Positions 1 to 11,472 are shown, counted from the first letter of the stretch. The stretch: 64,000 nucleotides of DNA from Owenia fusiformis (GCA_903813345.2 CAIIXF020000009.1:9046030-9110029); one strand, 5' to 3'. Translations and numbers: made by a program. Notes: generated from the letters alone by a model not told the origin.

Positions 1-429
1 ACCATTATGTATCTGATAGTTATACAAATTAAAATATGTCCAGTAAAAGAAAACATTATTTGCCCAACACAAGAAAATATATTTCACTTTTTGTGGTTTT
101 ACAACATGGGGTCTATGGGGAATCTCCCCAACCTAGAAGTCACACTTTCAAAGAAAATTAAATTTTCAAAGTTGATAAACTCTTTTCAAAACCACATTTC
201 TAAATGTAATTTTACATGTAGATTCGAAATATGACATCAGTTTGACTGAATTGTGAATTTTTAATGACGTAAATCAAGATCATTTCTACTCGCATCTGGG
301 ATATTGACAGTTGCTGGCTACACCCCTGAACAGAAGCAGTCATCTCCCCAGCATAAAAGCAAGTGGGTGCAGCACCAAACTGAGATTTTAATAAAAGGCT
401 TGCACCCACCTGAAAAATCATGAAAATTT

Positions 430-2040
430 AGCATATTGTGGGAAATTTGAATTTCCCACCTTTCAAAATTTAATCTACGCTAGAGGGCGCTAGTTCTGAA
501 ATTTCAAATACACGAGAATTGTCATTTCAAAATTTTAAAAAAGGCTCCTTTCCTGCGATCTCCTGGTAGGTTTCCATTTATTTTTATATTCCCTTCATTC
601 ATATAAGTATCAAGAGTAATATTATGTGATAATCTAAGAGAAACTTGCCTGAATTTAGATGTAATGATCGTGCAGAGTAGAATTTTTTTCGTTCGAGTTG
701 TGTTTACTTTCTTTTTCGAATATCTAGGTCAAATTACTTTGTGGTTATAACTTCATGACCCCCCTAGTAGGGTATTTTTCTGATATACATTTATGTTTTA
801 TATTATCTGGGAACAATTAGGGATAACGTTCCTTACTTCTGTAATAGTTTAAATTAATATTTCCGGGGATTGGGTAACTTACTCTTTCTTCTAACAGTGC
901 CATCCTTATTATGCTTATGTGCTATGCCTGGTCTTCGGTAGTTTAACCCCAAAAAATCTAAACTAATAAAAAGAGTAAACTAAGAGTAAGTGCAAATCTC
1001 AAAGAGTAACTTAGGAGTAACCATAAACTCAAGGAGTAAGCTGGGAGTAAGAGTAAGAGTAACCTTACTCTTTGCTTGTGCGGGAACCCTTGTCCTAGAA
1101 TTGGTCAACCCATAGGAGAAATATGCCACATGGTTATGAGTCATCGGCAATTAAAGGATCTGTGATTGACATTGTCATAGTGATTTCCCACAATGCATCA
1201 CCAAATGGAGTAAACACACCAGCTTAGTCCAGCTGTAGCCAATCAGATAGCTTCCTTATGCATCTCATTAGTGGGTTAAGATAGGAGATAATCTGATCAC
1301 CTGATGTTAGTCTTGCTTTAAATGTTGAAGTGTGAGGATGTGTAGCATCATTTTTAAAGCTAAATCGGGAATATAATGGAAAATTTGATTCTATTATTGG
1401 ATGTTTATTGTGTTTGTGGATGCTGATAAATCTGAGGAAGTCTGGAGATTAACCAAGTGTGGATTAGCGTTAGTTGGAGTATATTTATCGTTTCGTGACG
1501 GAAAATACCATGACACGTGGATATAGGACCATTTGGCATGGTGTGATGTGGGCGAACAAGGAGAACTGTGAGTGAATTAGCAGTTAGAGACGTCTAAAGA
1601 ACATGTTCCAGATTTTGTAAGTGCTGATATATTCCTATAATTCCTTTTTGTGATACAATCAAAAGGTTAATTTGATGTTTTTTTCGATTTGACATTGAGA
1701 TTTTGGTGATTGCATCATACACTCCCCACAATCCTTTGCAATTCCGCCATCTTGGATGACTTCCGGTCCACGTGTGGTTCAAGTCTAATCTCAGAATTTG
1801 ATTGACATTCTTGAACTACTCGTTCCTTAAAGCAAGCATTTTCTTATTTTTGAGCGGTAGTTTTATCCTCATTGAAGTGTGTGGATCAAATCTAATCTCA
1901 GGATTTGATCGACATTCTTGATTCCATCCGGAGCAAGTATTTTGTTGAGCAGTAGAGTTATTTCCTTTTGGACTAGTAATTGGGGTCTAATCTCATAATT
2001 TGATTGATATTCCCGAATTACTAGTCTTGTTTTGAACAAC
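430..2040. other. Interior of insertion, no gene recognised
   Basis: No splice-consistent or conserved coding region was seen. A GAGTAA-rich stretch at about 975-1065 looks like a seed of the satellite that follows. Two near-copies of TCTAATCTCA.GATTTGAT occur around 1785 and 1890, with a third near 1988. A promoter-like motif cluster is listed separately at 1742-1776. Confidence 0.5.
1742..1776 (-). promoter_or_regulatory. YY1 + ETS + E-box cluster (promoter-like, minus orientation)
   Basis: On the + strand CCGCCATCTTGG (YY1 type), ACTTCCGG (ETS type) and CACGTG (E-box) occur within 35 bases. Read on the minus strand the order is E-box, ETS, AAGATGGCGG, the usual order in TATA-less housekeeping promoters, and an ATG overlaps the YY1 motif. 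The minus-strand frame from that ATG closes after 11 codons, so any gene would need a splice donor such as AGT|GTATGA. The site sits inside repeat-rich DNA and may be an element's internal promoter or chance. Confidence 0.3.
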
Positions 2041-2850
2041 CGGGCTGGAGAAGAGTAACCCTGAGTAGCAGAGCGGCCAAGAGTAAAGAAGAGTAACCCA
2101 GGCTGAAGAAGAGTAACCCTGAGTAGAGCAGAGCGGCGAAGAGTAAAGACGAGTAACCCAGGCTGAAGAAGAGTAACCCTGAGTAGAGCAGAGCGACGAA
2201 GAGTAAAGAAGAGTAACCCAGGCTGAAGAAGAGTAACCCTGAGTAGAGCAGAGCGGCGAAGAGTAAAGACGAGTAACCCAGGCTGAAGAAGAGTAACCCT
2301 GAGTAGAGCAGAGCGGCGAAGAGTAAAGAAGAGTAACCCAGGCTGAAGAAGAGTAACCCTGAGTAGAGCAGAGCGGCGAAGAGTAAAGACGAGTAACCCA
2401 GGCTGAAGAAGAGTAACCCTGAGTAGAGCAGAGCGGCGAAGAGTAAAGAAGAGTAACCCAGGCTGAAGAAGAGTAACCCTGAGTAGAGCAGAGCGGCGAA
2501 GAGTAAAGACGAGTAACCCAGGCTGAAGAAGAGTAACCCTGAGTAGAGCAGAGCGGCGAAGAGTAAAGAAGAGTAACCCAGGCTGAAGAAGAGTAACCCT
2601 GAGTAGAGCAGAGCGGCGAAGAGTAAAGACGAGTAACCCAGGCTGAAGAAGAGTAACCCTGAGTAGAGCAGAGCGGCGAAGAGTAAAGACGAGTAACCCA
2701 GGCTGAAGAAGAGTAACCCTGAGTAGAGCAGAGCGGCGAAGAGTAAAGAAGAGTAACCCAGGCTGAAGAAGAGTAACCCTGAGTAGAGCAGAGCAGCGAA
2801 GAGTAAAGACGAGTAACCCAGGCTGAAGAAGAGTAACCCTGAGTAGAGCA
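2041..2850. repeat. 60-bp satellite with 120-bp alternating dimer
   Basis: About 13.5 nearly identical 60-bp units have the core GGCTGAAGAAGAGTAACCCT. One base (AAAGAA versus AAAGAC) alternates strictly between neighbouring units from 2041 to about 2600, giving a 120-bp higher-order repeat. The alternation is broken once, where two AAAGAC units adjoin (2581-2700). Because 60 is divisible by three and the unit lacks minus-strand stops, a 651-codon minus-strand frame (1869-3824) results; it is a by-product, not a gene. Confidence 0.95.
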
Positions 2851-3830
2851 GGACAGATAGGAGTAAAGAGTAAGCAGAGAAAAATCCTGAGTAAGCAGGG
2901 AAGATAGGAGTAAAGAGTAAGCAGAGCAGAGCAGATAGGAGTAAAGAGTAAGCAGAGCAGAATCCTAAGTAAGCAGGACAGATAGGAGTAAAGAGTAAGC
3001 AGAGCAGAGCGGATAGGAGTAAAGAGTAAGCAGAGCAGAATCCTGAGTAAGCTGGACAGATAGGAGTTAAGAGTAAGCAGAGCAGAATCCTGAGTAAGCA
3101 GGGCAGATAGGAGTAAAGAGTAAGCAGAGCAGAGCAGATAGGAGTAAAGAGTAAGCAGAGCAGAAAAGAGTAAAGCAGAGTGAATAGCAGAGACGAGGGT
3201 AGAGTAAAGAGTAAAGCAGAGCAGTGCAGAGTAAAGAGTAAGCAGAGCAGAACAGATTAAAGCAGAACAGAGCAGATAGGAGTAGAGAGTAACCAGAGCA
3301 GAGAAGATAGGAGTAAAGAGTAAGCAGAGTAGAATAAAGAGTAAGCAGAGCAGAACAGGGGAAAGAGTAAGCAGAGCAGTGCAGAGTAAAGAGTAAGCAG
3401 AACAGAATAAAGAGTAAGCAGAGCAGTGCAGAGTAAAGAGTAAGCAGAACAGAATAAAGAGTAAGCAGAGCTGAACAGGGGAAAGAGTAAGCAGAGCAGA
3501 ACAGAAAGGAGTAAAGAGTAACCTGAGCAGAACAGAGTAAATCAGAGCAGAGAGGAGTAAAGAGTAACCAGAACAGAATAGAGAGAAAGCAGAGCAGAGC
3601 GGAATAAAGAATAACCAGAGCAGACCAGAGTAAAGTAGAGCAGAGCGGAATAAAGAGTAACCAGAGCAGAATAGAGTAAAGCAGAGCAGAGCGGAATAAA
3701 GAGTAACCAGAGCAGAACAGAGTGAAACTAAAGCAGAGTAAATGACGTCAGAGAACAGAAGAGTAAAGCAGAGTAACCCCTGAGCAGAGTGAAGAAGAGT
3801 AAAAGTAGCGCAGAGTGCAAACAAGAGAAG
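2851..3830. repeat. Degenerate GAGTAA/AGCAGAGCAGA satellite
   Basis: Irregular reiterations of GAGTAAAGAGTAAGCAGAGC, in mixed spacings of roughly 20-60 bp, continue directly from the 60-bp array. Local duplications are visible, for instance around 3365-3480. It appears to be an older, scrambled relative of the homogeneous array next to it. Confidence 0.9.
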
Positions 3831-4535
3831 AGCAACAAGACAACTCAGAGATATTTATTACATGGACATTTGTGTTTTATTTGTTTTCAAAATTAAAGTG
3901 TTAATAAATTATAAAAAACCTATATATTTGAATTTTGTATATAAATGTGTAACCACCTCCCCTTTCAGTGAAAGCAGTACCACCAAACCAGGTCTGCGCC
4001 CACATAAAACCAGTGAGAATCCCATATTAAATAAATTGTTCGTGACCCGACCACAACCACACTACCAGATTTTGGCCAGGTCCGACAATATTTTTCCAAT
4101 TTTGGTCTATATAAGGAAAATTAGAATTTTGCACCCACTTAAGAAAAAATCCTGTGAAGAACACTGCATAGAAAAATGACTACTACAGCAATTATTAAAA
4201 AATATTATCTAACTAGATTACGCATTAAATAGACTAGATGCAAGTAGAAATGATCTTGATTTACGTCATTAAATATTCAAAATTCAGTCAAAGTGATGTC
4301 ATATTTGAAATCTACATGTAAAAATACATCTTAAAATATGGTTTCGAAAATTGTTTATCAACTTTGAAAATTTAATATTTTTTGAAAATGTGACTTCTAG
4401 CTCGGGTTGATTCCCCATAGACCCCATATTACAAAATCACAAAAAGTGAAATATCTTTTCTTGTATTGGACATCTAACATTTTATTTTACTGGACATATT
4501 TTAATTTGCATAATTATTCGATACATAAGGGCTAT

Positions 4536-5394
4536 ATGAAAATTGAACCACTAAAACCTATGTAATTTAAGTTAAAGGGAACTTTCTACAATACCCGCCA
4601 TGCTATCTGACCCGAGCGAGCCACCTGGTGGTGAAACTGGTAACTACCTACTCGCATTTGCGTTATTTAATGTCCTCAAACATACATATACTAATTCTTT
4701 TACTGTTTGTTTGAAATCAATGAAGTTTGGAATTTCTAAGAGCCTGAGAAAATGAATGACAATTTCCATTTTGTTGGAAAATTCAAAGGGGAAAAGTTAG
4801 AAACTTTTCAAGTTTGATTTTCAAATTGGCCGCCTTCTACCAAAAGTGTCATTAGACAGTTTGCCATGCTTATAGTATTCACATACCAAATATGAACAAA
4901 ATTGCTCCACTACTTTTCAAGTTACAGTAAAAATCGTAAAATAGTGCTTCTTTGATATCTACATTTCTAGCTTTCTTAATGTCCTCTATTAAACATAATT
5001 GCTATTACAGTTTTACATATTGTACCTAAATTACTGTAAAATCGGCACTAAAATGGCCGCTATTTCTAATGAACCCACCCACCATTTCAGTTCATTTTTA
5101 TATGCGATTATTCAAATTGACATATGTCAACAATCTCCCTGTACTCTTATGAAGAAACAGTTAATTACCATATTTTTTACCACAACCCCCCCCCCCTTTG
5201 TTGGAAGTGGGGGGTTGTCAAAGGCTGTGACTGATTCTGATATGCAGCCTTTCAACGCAGGTGATCGGTCACTTTGTAGTCATAACATTTGAAACTGAAA
5301 TACTGAATTCAGCGGCTTACTTTCTATCTACAAATGTTCCTAACATTTATCTCGTTCCAAGACTATCTCTTCGTTCTTGTCTTGCAAACGTCTT
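4536..5394. other. Intergenic stretch, no gene recognised
   Basis: AT-rich sequence with short frames only. A C-run/G-run pair (CCCCCCCTTTGTTGGAAGTG, then GGGGG) at about 5186-5217 could form a small hairpin. No conserved protein was recognised. Confidence 0.5.
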
Positions 5395-5855
5395 ATTCTT
5401 TTGTCTGTACGATTACAACATGGGAGAATTTTCTACGCTTCTTACACTTAAGATACCTATTTCAATAGATTCCTTGGTATTTTAGCATTCTATTCGTGTA
5501 GTTGTATCAACAATTGTCTGGATTTATCGGCAGAACAAAGAAATTTTCGTTTTTGATCGTGTAATATTTAACTTATTTCAACCGTCAAATTCTACCATTT
5601 ATTGGTTATCCGGCCCATTTCCGGGTCAGTCAAACTGGGAATCCCCTTTTAAATCCAACCGCCATCTTGGAAAGTGATGGAATATCTCTCGATGAAAAGA
5701 AAAATGTTCCAATTCTGCCGATATACCCAAACAATTGTAGATTCAACTACCCGAAAAGAATGCTAAAATACCCAGGAATCTATTGAAGTAGGTATCTTAA
5801 GTGTAAGGGGCACAGATAATTCTCCCAAGTTGTAATCGTACAGGCAAAAGGGGCC
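5395..5855. mobile_element. Foldback element
   Basis: Sequence at about 5395-5570 recurs inverted at about 5690-5855. Landmarks are GTACGATTACAACATGGGAG against CTCCCAAGTTGTAATCGTAC, and ACACTTAAGATACCTA against TAGGTATCTTAAGTGTA. The ~120-bp loop holds TTTCCGGGTC and CCGCCATCTTGG, again ETS and YY1-like. There is no coding capacity. Confidence 0.75.
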
Positions 5856-6100
5856 TCTGATCAGAACGGTAAGTCATTTTATTCAATTTCATTGATATTC
5901 TTATAAGTTTTAACTAGAATTACAATCCGTGTTAAAGATTACTCCCCAGAGATATTTCATTTTGAAACTTCAAACACAACTAAGGCCTCAATACTGCCAG
6001 ATACTCCTGATAATCAAAATTAATTCTCCGACTGAAATCACATTTGTTTGGTGTGTATTGTTGTATTGAAAATTGAGATTCATATGTGGTTTTGGCTTGC

Positions 6101-9100
6101 ATGGCTACTGGGCTATTCGAAGTGCTGCAACGGGACGAGCCGGATCCACCGGAAGTGTAAGTAGCAGAACGATAACAATGGAGGTTTGTATTCAAAGTTT
6201 GTTTATTTACTTCTCGATCTCTAACATACGTATATGCATATTAATCTATAATATCAATATACAGTACATGTGAGGGGTCGGGATAGAAAATGTATGCTCA
6301 TTTTTTACCAGAAGTAAAATCTTAGTTAACTATTTTTGATTTTTTTCTTTGCCAATTTTTTGTGGAGATTTAATTCCGACAGTCGATACTGTCGTCGACC
6401 TTGGGCTTCGACATGTCGACATCAGATTCTATTTCGACCGGAGCTCTAAGAATTTTAAATGTTTGGAACTACTTTGAATTTAAAAAATAAGCAATCAAGG
6501 GACCACATTGAAACATGATATGTAAAAATAGAAACATTTATACATGTTATAACTTTTGTATATTTTAGTTTTGTTTTGAAGTTCAGCTATCAAATCTGTG
6601 GCCTCTTATATTTTGATGCTTCTCTGCCATGTTTTTTTCAGAAAAATTAACATGGCTGAAACTTACAAAAGGCCACAGCTTTACTGCACATTATACATAA
6701 CTACCTGAAATAAACAAAAGTTAGGACAAGTATACATATGTTTTAATTTTTTTATATACTGTACTGTTGCAAACAATGTAGTCATTTTATGCTTATTTTT
6801 TAAATTCAAAGTAGTTCCAAACATTTAAAATGTTACTGTAGCTTTATTGACATTGTTCAGAAATTTCTGCAAGATTCATTCTTTTCCATTAAAACCGCCA
6901 TTTTAATTTCTCGCAGAAAAGTTCTACCTTGCGCAATAAAAAAATCTTGATCTGCAGCTGAGTACCCCCATAAATGTGGGGTCGATTTGGCGATTTTTCT
7001 TATATTTTATCATTCTTGTGCCAAATCTTTTGGCACTAAAATATTAAAAAATAAGAAAAAACGCCAATTCTACCCCAGGACTAAGGACTAAGTAGTTCAA
7101 CAAGTTAAACCTAGTCTGGGCCTTATTTCTTATCTGACATATCTTGTGGCCCGCCCTAGGTTTAACTTCCGTGCCTATTCAGCCCTTGATGCAAAAAAAT
7201 TTAATGGTGGCCTATGGTTCCGCATGAAATTCGATGCGCGTTTAATTAATAACTGATGGTGGGAATTTGCAACAAACGAAAGCATAGCACGGAAGTTAAA
7301 CCCAACCACGGCAACACGAACATTCAGATTAAAAAATGAAAGCCGTGGTATTGGGTTTAACTTGTTGAACTAAGGACTAAGAAGAAGACTACCCCACATT
7401 TATGGGGGTAGCACTGAGACACTGGAAAAGACCATTGATGTTAGGAACATTCGTACTGAGATAGAAAGTAAGTCTCTGGATTCAGCACAGGAAGTTGTAT
7501 CAAGACCTTTTTCGACCTTTATGGGCTTTTGCCCCCCCCCCTCTCATAACAGATGAATTCCCTTAGGGATTACGAGATTGGGGAAGGTCAAAAGGCTTTG
7601 TGGGATTCAGTATTTCAGTTTCAGACGTTACCACTAAAAGTGACCTATATCCTGCGTTCGAGGGCTGTATATCAGAATCAGTCTCAGCCTTTCACATAGG
7701 TAAATGTAGCCCCCCCCCACATTTCCACCTGTCAGAAGAGACAGCGTGCCAATATGAATGTTCGTGAAAAAACATCTGAGCAACATGGCAAGTGTAAAAG
7801 TGTAAACTTATAAAAAGATAGATGCTTAGACTTACATAAAATGTCGTATATACAATATTCTGCGTCAGTACAATGAAACAATGCAGCAAAATCGTATATA
7901 ACACGGTAGACGTCTAATATTATTCTTCTTTTTTAACAGGAAGTGACGTATAGGAAATGCACTATTTCGCGGAGGGGTATTTATTTATTAAATAGAAGGA
8001 TTTTGGAGTGTACAATCAAAATTTTATGATTACATTTCATATATTTGATTTAATCATTGAAATTAATGTTCCCTCTATTAGTTTTAATCCAAGGTTTGCT
8101 TTCTAACAGAATTTTTTTCATTAAATTATTTTTGCGCGTCAACGTTTCTTGTAGGTGTTCTTAGGCTCAACTTTTGAAAAATTTGGTGAGTTTTTGGATG
8201 TTTCCTATGTTTATTGTCTTCATTTTAGACATCTAACTCATATTTATAATTCTAGATTTGATTAACAATGTTTTCATTCGAGGTTTTCATCAATAAAACC
8301 TAAAAAATAGGAATCAAAAGACGTCTCCGTGACTGAATCACAGGCATCTCCCACGGGCAGACTCTTCAGCATGTCAGAGCTCATTGGTGGCTTCTGCCAG
8401 ATATTGGTGTCTAGACTCAATGAATATACTCAAGGACAAGACATTTTATCAATGAATATCACATGTCATAACTGAAACGATGAAACGATGCGTTGTTAGA
8501 TTCACCTCCAATCACAGTTTAAGGTCAGGGTGCATGATGGGAAATTTTCTACATTCCTCAATTGAGTCACATGTTATTTTTCAAACAAGAATCACTCCTT
8601 CCCTTCATTGTCTATATCTTCCAGTTTTGCACAAAGAGTGCACTTATGTGCCTAGAAAGGACTTGTGAGAAGAATGTTTTGATAAAGTGTATAAAAAACA
8701 AGAAAATTCAGTGAAAAAAATCAGAAAATTTTCAGAATTTTTTTTCTCTGAATTTTCTCATTTTTTATACATTTTACAAAACAAACCTTCTCACAAGGCT
8801 TTTCTAGGCACAGAAGTGCACTCTTTGTGCAAACTTGGAAGATGTAGACAATGTGGGGAAGGAGTTATTCATGTTTGAAAAATAACATGTGGACTCAATT
8901 GAGGAATGCAGAAAATTTCCCAACATGCACCCTGTCCTTAAGGTACAGCTGGAAAGTAACATTTTGGTAAAAAATTGCTATACCTGCACATGTTATTTTC
9001 TGGTACAAAATGTATGAAGGCATGTGTCAATTTCCTTGCTTTTTTCAGGAAAGTATCATTACATTGTCTTCTTTTAGAATATCTGGTAGGGGTTCAATGG

Positions 9101-11201
9101 GAACTCCAGGAAATTCTGATATTTCACACTTTCTATTTTTCCAAATTTTCTTTCAAAGTTTCCAGACAACACAGAAGCTTCCATTGACCTGTTTCCAGAT
9201 ATTCTAAAAGTAAACAGTGTAATGCTACTTTCCTGAAAAAAGCAAGGAAATACACACATGACTTCATACTTAATTTTGTACCAGAAAATAACATGTGCAG
9301 GTATAGCAATTTTTTACCAAAATGTTACTTTCCAGCTGAACCTTAAAGAAAGAAACATGAAGAAAGCATCTGTTGATAAAAGCATTAAATAACCGATCGT
9401 TTTTATAATGGAATGTTTCGGCTATTCCGTTGTTCAAATGTTTATTCCCGAAGTCAAATGTCTTTTCTGAGAATTTAATGCCGGATGACGGAACCGGATG
9501 ACGTCGCATCTTGGTTCATCTACATCTACATCAATAATCTGCAAAAGGCTAATAAGCCCATTTAAAGCAGATATATAGTTTTACAGTGATATAATTTGAA
9601 TAGAATACAATTTGAACCTTAACATTTGGTATTGAAAATGGTAGTGAAAACTGGTCCTGGTATTCCCGCAATTCAAGACCAACAGTTACCAAATACTGCG
9701 ATTTAGGGTCTACGTTTGCGAATTTTGACATTTCTGTGACTTGAGTTTAAATTTTGCCAAACTTTTTGGTGGTGAATTGGTCCCTTTCATACAAACGCAG
9801 TTTATAGTCGATAATTCCTGCATTGAATAAAGACATCTTCAGCATCCATTTAGCGTAATCATTCCTCAAATTGAATAAAATGAAAAATATTTTCATTTTT
9901 TGATAAGTTCTACCGCAGATCACTAGTCGCATCAGAGATTACCGAGAAACACCATGACGTTTGTTAAACTCCTGTAAAAACAATAACAACAGTTTTTTAG
10001 GCTACGTGATCCTTTACTTTCATTGGCTGTTTGTTGCAATGTGATGTAATTTGAGCGGTGAACAACATTGGACACTGCCGGAAATTACCGAAACACTTCA
10101 TTATCTTTACGCTCTGAAAATTTGAAATATTTATCCCAGGAAAACTTGATATGAGGGTATGAGTATGAGGGTCATATATTTGAGTTGTCACTTTTTCGAT
10201 GTACCATTTTTGGTTTGTGTCTGATCTTCTTATTTATTCATCAAGCCTACTACCAATAGGGGCTGGATCTGGCTCTGGATCTGTGAAAACTTCAGCCTAA
10301 AGTCGTAAAGGCCTACTACCTAAAATATGCGAATTTTAACATTCTTTGGCAAAATAAAGACTTTCTTTTTGACTTCATCGTATTTCCAATGGATTGATAA
10401 GTACTTTATCTTTTATTGGACACCAAAAGCAGCTTAGGTACTTCTAAAATATCACTCAAGGGAACCAGGCTGCATCACCAAAGCTCTTTAAGACCTACAG
10501 TGAAGCGAGAGGCTGCTAGAGTTTCCCTTTTTTATAAAGAAAAGCAGAACCTAGCAGCCATCGACGTGCCTCCATACTTCCGCCAACAGATCAATATCTA
10601 CTATAACGGATGCATACAAATTTAGCTATTTCCCTAGGACAATAGCTAAATAAAACACTCTGCCTGGTGACATCTTAGACTGTGACAGTCTCAGTAGTTT
10701 TAAATCATCATACTATGCCTTATGTCAATAACTGCAATTAAATAGGTGTGTTTTTATATTAGTCTATGTTTGGGGATTTAAGGTCAGACTGCATGTTTGT
10801 AATTTTGGTGCAATCCTCAATAGAGTCATGTGTTATTTTTCAAAGATCAATCACTCCTTCCCCACATTGTTTACATCTTTCAGATTTGCACAAAGAGTGC
10901 ACTGCTGTACCTTGAAAAGAGTGTGAAGAATTTCTTTTCTAAAATGTAAAAATTCTTTACACTCTTTTCTAGGCTCATTAAAAAATCCTTATTTGCCAGA
11001 CTGCATTTCATTATGATTATGTTATATTTTAGGTTCTGCATGATGTCTGAGCAAACAGAGGATGTCGATGCCATGCATATTATTAAAACATTCCCATTGG
11101 TCATCATAAGCGCTGTTTTGATATTCTGTGCATTTTATGCTGTTCATAAGGTTTTATTTCAAGTGCATGTCAATGTGGAGAAAGCAATTAAGAAACAATA
11201 G
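6101..11201 (+). CDS. Probable two-exon single-pass membrane microprotein, 74 aa
   Basis: Proposed exons are 6101-6156 and 11033-11201. The first starts at ATG 6101 (in-frame TGA at 6074, G at +4), encodes MATGLFEVLQRDEPDPPE and ends at GT|GTAAGT. The second follows TTATATTTTAG at 11032. Phase 2 meets phase 1 exactly and the frame closes at TAG 11199. The product has an acidic N-terminus, one hydrophobic segment at about residues 38-56 (LVIISAVLIFCAFYAVHKV) and a basic tail ending KKQ. No family is recognised. The second exon alone could start at ATG 11040. A donor (GTAAGA) follows only four bases after the stop, so the transcript probably continues into further exons; the frame beyond stays open into MIF4GD (see findings). 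The exon pairing is inferred from splice signals and phase only. Confidence 0.5.
6453..6832. mobile_element. Small foldback element (intron of microprotein gene)
   Basis: GGAACTACTTTGAATTTAAA near 6464 is matched inverted by TTTAAATTCAAAGTAGTTCC near 6798, extending to arms of about 40 bp (6453-6493 and 6788-6832). The interior is AT-rich and non-coding. Confidence 0.75.
6960..7418. mobile_element. Foldback element with nested palindromes
   Basis: The outer arms are TACCCCCATAAATGTGGGGT (about 6963) and ACCCCACATTTATGGGGGTA (about 7391). Inside is a second inverted pair, AGTTCAACAAGTTAAACC (about 7092) and GGGTTTAACTTGTTGAACT (about 7353), so one hairpin is nested in another. No reading frame of note. 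Confidence 0.8.
7419..8518. other. Intronic or intergenic stretch, no gene recognised
   Basis: C-runs near 7533 and 7712 and otherwise AT-rich sequence. No conserved frame. The acceptor-like TTTTTTAACAG at 7939 does not continue the proposed first exon in frame. Confidence 0.45.
8519..8945. mobile_element. Foldback element, ~430 bp
   Basis: The arms at about 8519-8660 and 8805-8945 are inverted copies, for example GAGTCACATGTTATTTTTCA against TGAAAAATAACATGTGGACT. The centre is itself palindromic (AATTCAGTG...TCTGAATTTT). A partial second copy lies at 10780-10990. There is no transposase. Confidence 0.85.
8940..9346. mobile_element. Second foldback element abutting the first
   Basis: AGCTGGAAAGTAACATTTTG (8947) is matched inverted by CAAAATGTTACTTTCCAGCT (ending about 9340). 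Arms of about 170 bp include TGCACATGTTATTTTCTGGT and ACCAGAAAATAACATGTGCA. Its left end shares bases with the neighbouring foldback, so the two form back-to-back giant hairpins. Confidence 0.85.
9347..10779. other. Intronic stretch, no gene recognised
   Basis: Nothing coding was supported. A short GC-richer patch at about 9478-9510 contains ACCGGATGACGTCGC (ETS-like plus CRE-like TGACGTC) and could be regulatory. A hairpin GGCTGCTAG...CTAGCAGCC spans about 10510-10558. Confidence 0.4.
10780..10990. mobile_element. Partial copy of the 8519-8945 foldback
   Basis: It shares GAGTCATGTGTTATTTTTCA and the CACAAAGAGTGCACT block with the left arm of the 8519 element, then has its own short palindrome (GTGTGAAGAATTTCTTTTCT, then AAAATTCTTTACACTC). 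It ends just before the second microprotein exon. Confidence 0.7.
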
Positions 11202-11292
11202 AATGGTAAGAACAGTTCACATGGCTCCTGGGTGGCTGGTGTTTTAGTGTGTCTAGTCCAATTGTGTAACAAGCTGGAAACAGCATACAAAT

Positions 11293-11472
11293 CAGGTTCG
11301 TAGCCAGTTTTTACCAGGGGGTTTACTTTTCTTAAAATTTCAGGGGGGTTCACATTTGACAACTTTGGTCTGAAATCTCTTGAAAAATGGTCAGACTCTT
11401 GAAAATCTGCATGATTTTGAAAGAATTTTCGCCCCCCTTGAACAACCCCCCCCCCCCCTGGCTACGGGTCTG
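11293..11472. mobile_element. MITE with CAGG.CCGTAGCCAGG-type ends
   Basis: The ends CAGGTTCGTAGCCAG and CCTGGCTACGGGTCTG are inverted repeats. The interior has GGGGGGTTCACATTTGACAA and a long C-run. Related copies lie at 36853-36956 and 56402-56611. Only the ends define the family. Confidence 0.8.

Larger units (their letters stand above)
337..4165. mobile_element. hAT-like MITE copy interrupted by a 3.6-kb insertion
   Basis: The left part (337-~425) begins CAGTCATCTCCCCAGCAT and carries the AAGCAAGTGGGTGCAGCACC block. The right part (~4085-4165) carries GAATTTTGCACCCACTT and ends in CCTGTGAAGAACACTG. Uninterrupted copies at 12065-12274 and 25688-25895 show that these are the two ends of one ~210-bp element, so the DNA from about 430 to 4080 arrived later. 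The ends are complementary (CAGTG.TCTCC / GGAGA.CACTG), as in many hAT-derived MITEs. The superfamily is an inference from the ends; no clear 8-bp target duplication was found. Confidence 0.7.
1..4535. mobile_element. Large inverted-repeat (foldback) structure with satellite interior
   Basis: About 300 bases at 3-300 reappear inverted at 4235-4535, clearly similar over their whole length but with scattered differences. Shared landmarks are ATTAAAATATGTCCAGTAAA, GGGGTCTATGGGGAAT and GACGTAAATCAAGATCATTT. Between the arms lies a MITE split in two (337 to 4165), and inside that a ~3.6-kb stretch dominated by GAGTAA satellites. The left arm touches the window edge, so the element may extend further. 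No transposase reading frame is visible. The simplest reading is a non-autonomous foldback element containing nested insertions. Confidence 0.75.

Noticed and set aside
1869-3824. 651-codon minus-strand open frame rich in Leu/Ser/Arg
   Set aside because: It is created by the 60-bp satellite, whose period is a multiple of three and lacks stops on that strand. There is no splice structure, domain or codon signal apart from the repeat.
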